Below are positions 1 to 16,900 of a stretch of DNA of 64,000 bases, in pieces. The stretch lies in NCBI GenBank assembly GCA_963855995.1, contig OY979723.1:14026713-14090712 (forward strand). Direction: 5' to 3'. Source of the DNA: Muricea muricata (taxonomy: Eukaryota > Cnidaria > Anthozoa > Malacalcyonacea > Plexauridae). The stretch's first letter is position 1. The number at the start of each line of letters is the position of its first letter. The translations under genes and the position numbers were made by a program. Below the pieces are notes generated by a model. The model was given only the letters and a program-made list of their open reading frames with translations. It searched no databases and was not told the origin of the DNA.

Positions 1-279
1 GGTTATTAGCTAATGTTAATTGCATGGGGGAGTCGCAGGGGAAAGGTTTTTGGGTGGAGGTTGCAGGCGGAAATATCTGTACTATGTCTAAAACTTTATG
101 ACTGGACGTTGCAAGGAAAACTATATTTCTGCGAATGTTTTTAGGGCTAATTTATGGTGCGTTTTTTCATCAGCGTCCCTCTTGTGTATACAATTTACAT
201 TAACATATTTGAGGCGCATGTCTGATGTTTTGTAACTTTCACTGCATAATTTTTGCAATATTATTTCATGGATATTCAG

Positions 280-362
280 GCCAAGCCGCATCTGTACCAG
301 TTGAAGAAAGAATGGCAGACAGTGAGGACGAGGATTATAATTTTGATACTGACTTGATGTAA
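280..362 (+). CDS. Last exon of an unidentified gene (3' part only)
   Basis: An acceptor (ttcag) ends at 279. From 280 an open frame starting with the last two bases of a codon runs to a TAA at 360-362. It encodes a short acidic C-terminus ending in SEDEDYNFDTDLM. The rest of the gene lies left of the window. The exon is called from the acceptor, the acidic in-frame tail and the stop. I do not recognise the family. The tail could be a regulatory acidic tail of a cytosolic or nuclear protein, but nothing here shows function. Confidence 0.5.
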
Positions 363-1766
363 AACCAAGTAAGATCTAAAAATAATGCGAAACAAACCCG
401 GGGAAACAAAGTCCGGTCATTTTCTATCCAGGTGAGCGAAGGATGATACCTTTTTGCGCCATGTTGTGAGTTAGAAAGTTACAGTGTATGTATGTCACAA
501 CTGTAATGCTGTCTGCAACGGTCAACAACATTCCGTGCAACAAAAGATCATTTCTTACAGTAATCGACGGTAAAAATATAAACACCGCACAAAAAGAAAG
601 TCCCCCCCCCCTACATACATCAGAATACATTCTAAACAAATGAAATCGCTGTTAATCAAACCTAGAACTAATTGGACCTATTCTGGGCATGATTTAAACG
701 GCTTTACACGATTGCACTACGATTTTGTGTTTACCAATGAATGGTGAATGAGACGGATCACACTAGCATATTCAGCATGTTAATTTTGAAATCAGGTATT
801 TTTGTATTCAATGGGGTTTAACTCATTATTGCACGCATGTGTGACCCAATTCTTCACACACCATTAAGCAACCTACCATAGGTCCAAGTAGTTCTAGGTT
901 TGATTTACAGTGATTCGTTTGTTTAGAATTTATTCTGATGTATGTAGGGGGAACTTTCTTTTTGTGCGGTGTTTATATACGACAGATTGCTACTCACAGA
1001 AACATTGGGGAGCGTTTTATTAATTATTTAATGAACTAAACCTCATTATATTTTGTCAAACAGAATTTTTGTTTGGCATAATTTATAAAGCGTGGTTTAC
1101 ACTTGTCTTAAGAAACGGGAATGACTTCTTCTGGACGATGTGATTGAGTGAATTCTATACCATTGCAAGAGCAATCTAATATTTGTCCTATACTTTAGTC
1201 TGTTCACATACTCATTCACATGCGTGAGAAGGAGAAAATCCCCGATTCTTACGACAAGCGTGAATCAGGTTTAACAAGAGTGTAACTTTCAAAATTAAAA
1301 CCATATACTGTCGTTGAATCTAGCACAATGACATCGTTGTCCGTCACACAAAACTTGTAGCTATATACTATAGCCTCTACAGTAAAAAATAAGCAGTAAA
1401 CTCATTACAGTAATTCTGAACATATTTCGCAGTCAAGTCATTGTAACCCACAAAATAGTTGCATGTATACTGGCTTACAAGTCGTCCAAAATTGCCAGTT
1501 ATTACAAATTTTACATCTTGTAATTACAAATCATATTCAAGTGCACGCGCATTAGTAAAGTTCCCTACTATAGGGAATCGACGATTCACATCATATTGTG
1601 ACACGTTTATTTTAAGTGCATCTCAATTATCTATAATGGGGTTTGCTTGGGCATAATCATTTCAATGTTGTACTTTAATTACGACAGTCTTATCTGGATC
1701 CCATATCCATCAACTCTCTCACGTGATGTGCTCCTTTGCAAGGCGGGTATTGTATCCCAGCATGCT
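363..1766. other. Intergenic stretch between convergent genes
   Basis: This is the interval between the stop of the left-edge gene (+) and the stop of p38 (-). It holds a foldback element (arms about 572-680 and 890-980, listed separately). I see no coding exon here: the short open frames on both strands have no family resemblance and no supporting splice sites. Confidence 0.6.
572..980. mobile_element. Foldback / MITE-like element with ~100-bp imperfect inverted arms
   Basis: The left arm (about 572-680) reads aacaccgcacaaaaagaaag, then ctacatacatcagaata and aaacctagaacta. The right arm (about 890-980) is its reverse complement with scattered mismatches and shorter homopolymer runs. About 200 bp of unrelated sequence separates them. 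There is no coding capacity, which fits a non-autonomous inverted-repeat element. I could not define a target-site duplication. Confidence 0.7.
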
Positions 1767-5964
<4,198 letters not shown>

Positions 5965-6597
5965 TATGTATTAACTGAGAGAATCACACAACTCTTTTAT
6001 AGTATTTACACACAAGAAAATAAACTGCAGTTCGCTTTTCCAACGAAATAAAACCTCGCTAGTAATATTCCAGGAGGGGAAGACCCAGAAAATTTTAACT
6101 GAGGGGAAGGCCCGGAAGCCTTCCACTTCTTTTAGCATTTTTCATGCACGGTGAATAAATGGTAAAAAACCCGAAATTAAAGGCATCAAAAAGAGAAACA
6201 AAATTGCCAGACATGTATGCTATTCGTAATTTTAATAATCGAGACTCTGTACGACAGCTCAGAAGTGATATTTCAAGCTTTGCGTGTTTTCCTAAATTGC
6301 CCTTAGGAATGTCAATTTTTCAGCTCAAAAATTCCGCATTCCTTGCTACGATTCTCATGGAAAATTTTTTATTTCTCGAGGCAAACCTTCACTTTCACGG
6401 CTTTACCACGGCAGAAATTAAATTTCCCACGAAAAAACGTTCAATTCTCACGGTAAATTCTTAAATCAATTCAAACTTTGATAAATTTAGCCAATTTTTG
6501 GTTATCAGTTTTGCCGCGAGAAATTGATTGATATTTTGTTGAAATGATTTTTTTAGTGCCAAGTGGAAACACTAACACATGTTTAGAACGCTTCAAG
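5965..6597. promoter_or_regulatory. Shared bidirectional promoter region, p38 MAPK / LSM3
   Basis: The start codons of p38 (-) and LSM3 (+) face away from each other across about 630 bp with no other gene between, so both 5' regions must lie here. Two copies of a gaggggaaggcccg-like motif sit at about 6062-6116. I found no clear TATA box. The open frame at 6159-6464 (+) has no family resemblance and low-complexity composition, and I do not treat it as a gene. Confidence 0.5.
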
Positions 6598-7075
6598 ATG
6601 GCGGACGAAAACGAACAGCAACAAAGCAACGTCGAAGAGCCCTTAGATCTCGTTCGCCTTAGCATCGATGAAAGAATTTACGTGAAATTAAGAAATGATA
6701 GAGAACTAAGGGGAAGGCTGCACGTGAGTATGGCTTGAGATGCTGAAATAAACTTTGTAATTTTGCATACAAATTTGTTCATTGTTGTATCTTCTCCGAC
6801 TCTCTAATACGCTCAGGCATATGATCAACATCTGAATATGATTCTCGGTGAAGTGGAAGAAACGATTACAACTGTTGAAATTGATGAAGAAACATACGAA
6901 GAATTGTTCAAGGTTTTCTGCTTAACTGTTTATAACTAATTCTTCCACCATGATAGAATTGAACAACTTTCAATGCATGTCTTTTTTGCAGACATCGAAA
7001 AGAAACATCCCTATGTTGTTTGTCCGAGGTGATGGAGTAATCTTGGTCTCACCACCTGTTCGAGTTGGCTTATGA
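6598..7075 (+). CDS. LSM3: U6 snRNA-associated Sm-like protein LSm3, complete, 3 exons
   Basis: Subunit of the LSm2-8 ring (nuclear, binds the 3' oligoU of U6 snRNA for splicing) and of LSm1-7 (cytoplasmic mRNA decapping and decay). Exons are 6598-6723, 6817-6912 and 6992-7075, giving 101 aa against 102 in human. The Sm1 motif ([16 protein letters not shown], then HLNMILG) and the Sm2 motif ([15 protein letters not shown]) are both complete, and the conserved [14 protein letters not shown]-terminus is present. The second donor is gttttc, weaker than the others but in frame. The start lies in a caagATGGCGGAC context resembling a TISU element, which suits a short 5' leader. A polyadenylation signal is at 7338-7343. 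Confidence 0.97.
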
Positions 7076-7337
7076 GTGAAAACTTCATTCCATGATTTTA
7101 CAAGATATTTCCAAAACAGATTATCATTAGTTTAGAAACATTGTGGTGTGATACAAGCGTTTTACATGGCTTGGCATAATCTAGTTATCCATTAAATGAA
7201 ACTTTTAGAGTCTTCTAGAATATTTTGTCATATCTACACTACCTGGTTTGGGATTTTTTGGACAACTTGTGTAAGATTTGTGCATAAGACTTGTGTAACG
7301 CGAAAATGGTTGTATATTTGTGGTGTAAAGCTATATA

Positions 7338-7343
7338 AATAAA
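7338..7343 (+). terminator. Polyadenylation signal AATAAA of LSM3
   Basis: The canonical hexamer AATAAA lies about 260 bp after the LSM3 stop codon, inside an A-rich run. It is the only plausible signal close to the end of this short gene. Confidence 0.6.
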
Positions 7344-7375
7344 ATAAAAATAACGCAACATTGTTGTTTTTATTC

Positions 7376-10300
7376 GAAATATATTAGCATATTTTGCGTG
7401 GAAGTTTTGACTCTTGCTAAAGACGAATCAGGCATCCAAGGGCACTTCAACAATTCCTAATAGACTGGTTTAAACCCGATAGCCCTTCTTGTTTCAGGGA
7501 TAAATGACCGAGCAGAGTTGGTAACCTTCACCGTATAATTAGACTAGGACGAGTGGGGTAAACTTCACGGAAAAGTAAGGTAATCTAGCCAAGTTCTTGC
7601 GGAATCATACGTCACATTTTGGTCGCAGTTAGATGAAAGAGCGGTTATTATAAAACGATAAGTCAATACGAGTAATATGTTGGTCTTTATCCATTACAAG
7701 TTTCACTTCAAACTGGAGAAAAATCACTTCAAGCAAAATACACTTGTGTTCGTAAAACATACACCAAAGACCATTTTTTAGTAAATTTGTCTTACGTTTT
7801 AATTTCGTTATTGATGATCACTTTTTTTCCACTGAAAGTCTGCCATACACTCGGACTAAAGACCCCCACATTCAGTCTTCCGGTAGTCTGACATTCCATC
7901 CCATCATTTTCATGTCACGACAAATACCTGACACGCGACACCGTATTTATGAAGTAAACTGACGAGAAATAGACTTCGCCGGTAAAAAGTTATGTTGCCT
8001 CGGTAGCGTTTCCCAGTTGCGCTAGAAACGCGTCGTTGAAGTTGATAGAAATACATTGCCGTAGTGATAGAACTGTGTAATGTAACCCCAGAGAAAGCGG
8101 GTCAACAGCGCTGGAAATATAACGTAAGGATCCAAGACTAAGTGTCACCTGGTATGTAAGTTTGATTCAACGTTATGTGAAAACTGTGCATTTAGTTTAA
8201 CTTTATTGTATGGTCAAAGCATGCCTGTTTGATAGAAATTTGCGTTTAAGGTCAGCAATATAAATCTAAAAAATATGTACACAGATAAATTATGTAGAAT
8301 ACTGCGTCCATGACGAAGAATGCCCGAGGTGTTGTGTTTTGTGTCAACTTATCTAAGTTTATTTTTATGGCACGTCAACAATCATTCCCAAAATTGCCGC
8401 AAAATATGCAATTTTACGCCGCAGGGTCCGATTCGATAGTTACAGCTTGTTCAGTGCTACTGTGCAGTGTTATTCAATGGTTTTGAAGCGTCCAAGCCGA
8501 AAATGGACTAGGTTTCCATAGAAGTCAAATTTTAAAAACCTTAAAGCTGGGTGTATTAAATACATCTAATTGCATATATTAACCCTGAAATTCATCGTAA
8601 AAAGCTAATTCAAGTCCCAACTAGAATATATATTTTATACAAATATCACAGTAAACTACGTTTTTTGATATTAGGACGTTATAACATAATATACCTTTAT
8701 TGGCTGACACTAGTATTGTTTGTATAACCTTTAATTAAGGATATTTTATAAGAATTAAGAGTTAAAAACGTCTTTACAAAATCCCTATGTGATATGTGCA
8801 ACTTCTAGACTTTTCTTGTACTTCTGATTGTGTTTGTGTTGAAAATACAGTATTCAAACGTCCAAAGTAAAATTTATCGAGGCAATTCATCCCTAGCAAC
8901 TCCTTCACTGTCAAAATTTTGGTTTGGTTCGATTAATTAGAATTTAGTCTCTATTGTGTTTTGTTCACGAAATTCGTGCAGTGACGTTATTTCCGGGTGA
9001 TTTAAGAGTGAAAAATTAAAGAAAACGAGTTTTTTTATATCATATTTCTTTTCGCAGTGACCCCAAAGGTTACACGTAGGAAAGTCCTATTTTGCAACAA
9101 TGTATAAAATGTAAATAATATTGATCATACCTCATCAGACTAATTTGTAACGCCAGTTCATTTCAGAAGTGTTGTTCCTATTATGTATAACACGCGAGAC
9201 ATGTTTAACATGTCTCAGAGATATTTTACAAATCCTATTACAGCAGTTCGCTTAGTATTATACTATTTATGTAAAGGCACGTAGTTACTCGTTCATCATC
9301 TCCGCCCGCACACAGAGTCAGAGGGTCACCCGCTTTGGAGAGTTTTTCCCATTCAAAAACAAGTAACGTTTTTTAACTGGTATGCTACCGCTGTCCTAAA
9401 ACATAAGGACTAGACTGTGGCAAAAAACGAAAATGCTTTACCGGTTACATAATGAGAGACGTTCTTTTCGTCCTCTTATAACGTTTCAATAGTTGATTTG
9501 TTTTTCATATAGTTTCCAATGTTGTCTCTAGATTTGTTTCAATCCAGTAATCTTAGCTGAAAGTTTTCCTGCATTATATATTTGTACGCTGGTTGTTTGG
9601 AACATTGCCATTGATAACGTAGTCGTCAACTTCGTTCACCTTCGGTATGGTTGGCTTGTTCTTCGTTGAGAATTTATGACGTGATAAAGATCGTCTAACG
9701 CTCTACCGGAAGTGGTGGGTTCCTTCCCCTCTGCTCTGGTTTCCTCCCACAGGGGATGCTGACCGCAAAACCGGTACTCAGTGTTTTACTGCATAGCGTT
9801 GAGGTCAGGCCACGCCAAATGAAAGATGAAAGTCGAAGTAATCTTATTATGTCATGATCGTTAAATTCCTTCAGACTGAATGCTATCAGACTGATTAGGA
9901 ATTCTCCGAATGCTAATCAGTGTTGATTATTTGATTCTTATCTCGATTATTATGAAGTTCTGCAGAAATAAGAAAATATCATTGAATATAAAGCAATCTA
10001 ATACTAAGAATTACTAAGACATAGGGAAAAACACTGGATAGGATTCAGCAACAGAAACACGAAACAGGAGTAAGTCTGACTTTACTGCAATAGTTGTCTT
10101 CAGCGTTTGAGATAGCATTTTGTACTGTAACTATTTTGTCCATATTGGATATCAATATTTAGGAATCCCACTGTTCTGGCCTTTGCCGAATTCAATCGCA
10201 TACAGTTACAAAGCAATTGCTTTTACATTACAACATTGTTATAATTCTTTATAAGCCGTTTGTCACTGTTGCCTACAATTCTTTCTATATTTGCTTCACT

Positions 10301-13300
10301 AGAACATTCGATGCTTTCAAATACGCACAAATAAACGGTTTTCTTTCTAATTTAATCTAATTTAAACTTTCTAATACAGCCTAAATTGCTGCATTTAACA
10401 ATGTTTCTAAGACCCGGCAGTTTAATTAAAAGCAACGATGAGATTCGCCAGTTTAAACCCTGCGCACAGACGGGCACTTTGAGTGCCAGTCACTAATATG
10501 ATCTAATCTAAACCAGGTTCTGTCTGCTAAAATATATGTTAGTCTAGAGAAGCCAGAATAACTAAAGAATTTTGACCTTCCCATAACCAACCCCAGAAAG
10601 AAAATGTGCTATAAGTTTATGCTGGAAATCGATAAACCTAAAAGACTTGCAAGAGGTATCTATATGAAAACATTTTTCGAGGAAGAGCCCACTCTAGTTC
10701 AGCACGACTTGGTTAGGTCATACTGTAGGTGTCTGGCCAACCCACTCACCCAGAAATGCTGAAAAAAGATCTTTGGGTGTGGCTAAAACCGAACAATCAA
10801 CTTCAAAATGTTCGTCTATGTTTCTACTTTGATATTTTACTTCACTGAATTACGGTTGGCGATGATGTTTTATCCCCAGGGCTGTAAACGTGTTAACGGA
10901 ATATTGCTTTTGGGCATGCGCAAAACTTCCATGCGTGCATCATCACATAGCATCCTATCATTAGAGCGTTTTCGCGGCGTTGTTACCATGCACTAAATTG
11001 CCTCTCTCTCTCTCTCTTTTACTGAGCTCATAATTTTACACCATCATCTCGCGAATTTATCTTTTCGAAGAAAAGGAATGAATACTAAGACGCATTTACA
11101 CAACGTGAGATAACACTGCAACGATACGAAACAATAACAAAAACTGTGCAATACACATCGCACATTAAAACATCATACGCTATTTTATCAAATGCTCTCA
11201 AAATCGACCTTGCATAGTATAATTTGTGTTGCTTGAGGACAAGACCCAGGCCATAACGTATTTCTGTCGCAGTTGGGTAGAAAAACATTGACACTTGTGG
11301 CAGTTTTTGTGAACAGATACTCTGAATTAAAGTTAAAATTACGACCGTGGTGGTCGGGTAAATAATTAACTTTGACGTATAAATTTCAAATCCAATTTGA
11401 AAACGAATGGATCGTTGTATCTGAAATTTCGGTGGTTTTTGAGCATTTTTAAGACCGTGTAGGGATGTTTCTTGTCGTTGTGGCTTAGATTCTGGTGTTT
11501 TTCTAACACTTTGCATCAACATTATTTGTGAGGAACGATGTTCCACAGGGGGTCATCAAGGTCACAGCTTACTGCTCGTGTTTATACAAAGGCTTTGACT
11601 GTGTCCATGTGAGCGACATACAACTTTCCGATAACACTCGCCTTATGCTTAACCATTTGAACACTTTTGGCGTCCGCGCAACTGCAAACGCGCTCAATTT
11701 TGAATGTTTCATTACCCTAAAACGACCCCAAAACATAGACATTTTGCACTGAACTCACGTTCATCTTCAATAACTTTACAGTTTTTTCGACGCGATAAAC
11801 TGTCACAATTATGCATAATGTATGCGCGCTCGCAGGAGGCATTTTAAACCTGTTGCAATACGGTTCGAAGCAGAGGGTCGGTTTGACGTTTTGCGGCCGA
11901 ATGGCAGACGTCCCGATACCTAGCCGGCACTAACCCAAACATCGCTCGTACATCCGCCGAAGATGGCTTTTTCCCATCAAGCTTGAAGCACACTGCTCAA
12001 TGACAGAAAACTTTGAAGGTAAATTAAGTTACTTATGAAGACTTAGACATTCGATTGTATAGAATTGGGTCAAATTCGTTGTTCATCTTGTTTTGCCGTA
12101 GTCGGTGACATAATTCTTAATCAAAATCTAGGAAGTTTCTTTTTGTTCGTTTGGAAATAAACAAACATTGAAAATGAGCGAGAGAAATTGCAATGAAAGC
12201 TCAAGTGCTACGCAGAAATGCTGATAGATTGTTACATGTTCCACTGTTCCTGCTGTTTCCTCGATACAGTTTGAGAACTGCATACAGTCTGTGATTTTGT
12301 ATCATGGTTTAGCTAGAGAAACCGCATGGAATTATTACGTCAAGTTTCGCAGCATACGACCAACTTTTAAATCCATATTAGTTTAGTTTCTTTGCGAGCT
12401 AATTAGGTGAAATGCAAGTCTGTAACGTCAGTAGGTCATTGGTGCAAGCTCTTATTAGGGGCTGATGATCTTGTCGAATGCCGAGAACACTTGAAACAAA
12501 TTAAAATAAAGGACCACTTCAAATTTCGTATGTCAGTTTTGTAATGGAGGATATGGAACACAACCTTGGCATAAACCCCAGCGGGTATATCGAAAAAAAT
12601 GTCACTGACATTTGTTTAGCTGAGTCGTTTGCGCAGGAACATGACCGAGTAAAATCTGCAAAAGAAGTGAAGGAAACTGTTACAGTAAATTTTACAAACG
12701 TACGCTAGTCCAGATACAACCATGGTAAGATTCATGCAGATTTATGAACTTTGCCGCGATAAACGATTTCGTTGCTGTTTTTAATTTTTGCTTAAATTGT
12801 CTATATCTTACTGTGTATTTGTACAATGTATATTAATTTTGTAACTTCGAATATCAAATAACATGTTGCTGATTGTGTTCATTTATTATACATAATTCTT
12901 CTCATTAAAATCGTAATTACTAAATTAGTGTTTTGATGGAGTATAATGCTGTATATTTACTTTGTTTCTTCCTTATCGGCTTAGATTATTATCACCCTTT
13001 CTTAATAAATTGCTTGCTTGGCGACAGATATCGATTCGTCGGCTTTAGAGACGAGTTCAACAATAGGAAATCGTAATCACACAGTGGCGGAAATTGCCGT
13101 CTTTCCCTTGAGGGGTAAATGTTTTTAAAATAGGAAAGTCTGCGTATTTTCCATGAAAAGCCCCAAAACCGCGCGCGTTTCAAAGATGTTCCAGTTAAAA
13201 ATGTGGGGAGTGGGAAATTTGAATGAAACTGGGAACAGGTGCTATGTCAACCCCCCCTCCCTCCCCCCTCTCCCCCGCCATCGTGCCCATTTGTCGAAAC

Positions 13301-13916
13301 AAGTCATTTTTATCTCTGCGATCGCGACTTCCATTCTCTTGCGTGCCCACTCGTGTGAACTGTAAAGAAGGAGTTCAAGAATGTTGGACTTCATTCGTGA
13401 GTGTTCCGTGGATGCTCGGGTTTCCTCCCACGGGGAATGTGTTAGAATAAGCATGGTTCAAAAAGTCAAAACCCAATTGCTATCAACCCAATTATTAAAA
13501 GCGTTGATCTTTGAGACCACACAATTCACGTTTATCACTGCAAATGCTGTGTAATCATCCATTTGTCATCACGGTATTTTTACGGCAACACTCCGTGCGG
13601 TTCGAATTTGAGATTAGAAAATACATAACAATGCGTGAAACAAATCATGTTTTCTCACATTCTTATTGGCTTCTTCTCGTTCTCTTTTCGTTTGTTTATT
13701 TTCAGTATATCGATCTCAAAATCTGCATGCACTTCATTAGTTTGAAGTCTTCAAAGTGGCGAGCACTTGACGCCTTTCCTCAATATCAAACCCTTCTAGC
13801 AAAATAAGTCGGAGTCGCGTTTATTGACTTAAACGAGGTAGCGAAATATGTGCAATATAATGGCTGTCTTTCATGTGGTTATTGAAAATATGGGATCTCA
13901 AACGTTTCTCCTCCAG
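7376..13916. other. 6.5-kb gap without recognisable coding exons
   Basis: I see no protein family on either strand here. The longest open frame (11085-11546, -) is not convincing. The exon carrying the start at 13945 is preceded by a good acceptor (cgtttctcctccag, ending 13916). The transcript therefore probably has at least one untranslated exon in this gap. Candidates by donor only are the sequence ending near 12019 (gaag/gtaaat) and the one near 8153 (cacctg/gtatgt). A (CT)n run sits near 11000-11019. Neither candidate can be confirmed without transcripts. Confidence 0.4.
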
Positions 13917-16900
13917 ATTTGTGAAGGATGATGACGTCATAAAGATGGCGGACACAGAAGAGCGAGAAAGAAAACGTGCTGAGCGGCGCCTCAAGAGGAA
14001 GGAAAAATTGGCTCAAGACAACGATGCTAATGGTGAGCTTACAATACCTTAGTCGCCGCGTTTTATGAGATTTTATCGCGCAGAGATTCGTATATCATCA
14101 ATGTTTGAAGGATCTTCCCTAACGAACACGCTTCTCTTTGGGATGATAAGTTTGATTGATCTATGAATGAATCAGTCCTTGTCTGCCGAAAGGCAGGTTT
14201 TTCTCTAATTTTTTGTCCATATGGAATGCGGTTTCAAAGTACAGATTTGCGTTATGTAAATCTAGCTTTTGATCATAATTTTTGAAACCGCGTTACACCT
14301 GTCTCGTCATGAAGTTCAGGCTTTATCAGTTCACAACCCCAAGTGCACGCTGGCAAGTCATTAATCCATGTCAAACCACGCCTGGACGTTTTCTTTCTAT
14401 TTCGTCAGGTGCACCCCAGGTCCACATAAATGGCGCTGACCCAGACATCAGCCGCGAGACTGCAGAAGGACTGGAACTGAAATCTGAAGCTACACTCCCG
14501 GATGTTGTCAAAGTTCCGTCAGGCTTGACTGAAAATTGGGAAAGGTAAGAAAATGGAAAAGGATTCATCTGGGCTGATGTTGGTTAGTTGAGAAGTTCAA
14601 TTTTATTTGTTGAAATCAGTTTGATTTACAAGCACTTGTCCATGGCCACTCTTTTGACTTTTCACCCTTAAGATTATAATTGCAGTATTTGTCAAGGAGG
14701 TGTTCCTCGACAAACGTTTCCAGTTACAAATCATAACAATGCTGTTGCTCTTTACCTACAATTCCCAACCAATCTGGTCTCTTTTCCCCCAATGGCATCA
14801 ACTCTGTTGACTGACGACGACGGGGTGTAGGAGGGTAACACCGCATACACGCCGCTTCTGCATGGTATGCTAGATATGACTCTCGTAGGTAGAATCATTA
14901 TCATAATTCGCATTCTCTATTTCTAGGCCAGTAACCCCAGAGATTGACGATGAGGGTTTTGCACGCGGAAGGAATGGGTACAAATCATACAGCAATGCCG
15001 TGGCAGCGCAAGGAAAGAAATCCCAACTACAAAAAAAAAAGGACCAGTATGCGAACACAGCGCTGAGCGGTCAGCGGTATGATAGTGAAGATGATGCAGA
15101 ATTTGAACCTGCAGTCGAAACTCCACAGAGTCGCAGTGACCCACCAGCAAGAAAGGTGTCTGAAAGTAGCGTAAAAGATGACGAGTGGTCTCATTTAGAG
15201 CCGCAAAGAACTGTGCCAGGACAGAGCCAATTTTATACGAACGAAGAACTCGATCAAATGGACAGACAGTCTGAAAGCAGCGAGGAACGAAACAGGAAGG
15301 TTTGACATTATCCTCCTCTCAGCCCTGTAGTCACTTTAGGCTGTAGATCACAGTATAGCAAATGGACAGTGCAACAAGCCGTCCTTTTTTAGCAGTTTAC
15401 CAGGCAGTTCAGAAAATATATTGACTGGTTGGAATAATGGTAAAATGACATGCGTAATTCAATATGCGCGGACACACGTACTTCATTTTGAGTGGCCGTA
15501 CTGTTCATTTCCTATGCTGTGCTCTTGAAATTAAAAGACTGAGGTAGCTTGTTCATAAACTCCTTCCTCTTCAAATAACGAATAAAGTTATATATTGTTT
15601 TGGTTTGGGTATTTTTGCGCTTACTTCAATTGAATAGTTCTGGTCTCTTCGAAGTATTGTGTAGTCAAGTCTCATTATGTTGGGAAGATTGAACTAGATG
15701 ATGTGCTTTCTTAAGGTGACCGATGAATGGCGTACGATATCTAAGCCAGCAGGAGCTCGAGGTGTAAACAAACCAGCATTGAAAGTAAAGAAATCGGACT
15801 CCTGGATACGTGCACGACCAGAACTGCCCGAGGAGCCAACGCTGAAGGAGCCGCCTTGGCTGGATCTCGTTAGAAAAAGAAGATGGAGGTTGGTTTTACT
15901 TGAAATTGAACTGATTATTGAACGATGCTTCATTGTTTTCTCTCAAATTATCATCAGAAACCTGACAAAATATATCCAGTCCTTCTACTGGAATAAAATT
16001 TATTCATCTCAAATCAAATAATGATTTATTCGTACGAGTTGTTATTTGTTTTCTTCCACTCTAACTAAATTTAAGAAATGTTTGAGACGATGACATCCAG
16101 AATTGTTGGCTTCCATCTATTCAAACTTATTGAGGTAAATTACAATTGTAACTTCAAAAGATGCTCTTGTTTCCAGATCTACAGTAAAAGCTCGATTTCC
16201 ACAGACAGAACGAGAACGGATTGATTTCGAGCGAAGATTGGACACAAGTAAGAAAGGTCTCAAGTTTAATCCTCGCGGTGAGCCTACAGGCATTACTGGT
16301 CCGCAGATGGACGACGAACTATCTTTATATCTAATACAACAGCGCAGGCGCATTGAGTCGGATGACGTCGTTGATTCATCAAGCATTCTGTCGACCACTC
16401 GTAGCTCAGTCTCGTCGGCTCCTCGAAGCTCGGTATCGTCATTCACCGATTCCGAATTCGTTGACGATGAGTACAATGATGAACAGCCAAAAAATCGCGA
16501 GTTGGCAGCGGAGAAGGGAATTTTAAATCTGTCTCGCCCACCTTTAAAAGGTCCGAAAAAGGAAGTTCATAAGAATCTAGCGATGGAGCGATCCAGGCAA
16601 TCTACTATGAAATGGCGCTTTTCAATTGACCCTCACGAAGCACCTTTATGGACTCAACTGCGAAAGCCTGCTGATATAGAAGCCCTCAATGATATGGAGG
16701 TCGGATTAGAGGCGAAATACTGGAGCTCTAAGAAGAAATTCCAAACTGGCCAGTTCAACCCGCCCGAAGTTCTCCCGAAGTCGCGTTCTCGTTCGTCGTC
16801 GGGAATCTCTCGTTCTCACTCGAGCAGTGAAGTTGACTTCGGGCGACGCTCGTCATATAGCAGCAGTTCAGCACCCGAAGATATGATCCCACTAGCTTCG

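Noticed and set aside
6159-6464. 101-aa open frame (+) between p38 and LSM3
   Set aside because: No family resemblance; lies in the bidirectional promoter region and has repetitive sequence.
11085-11546. 153-aa open frame (-), the longest in the 7.4-13.9 kb gap
   Set aside because: No family resemblance, no splice context, composition like translated non-coding DNA.
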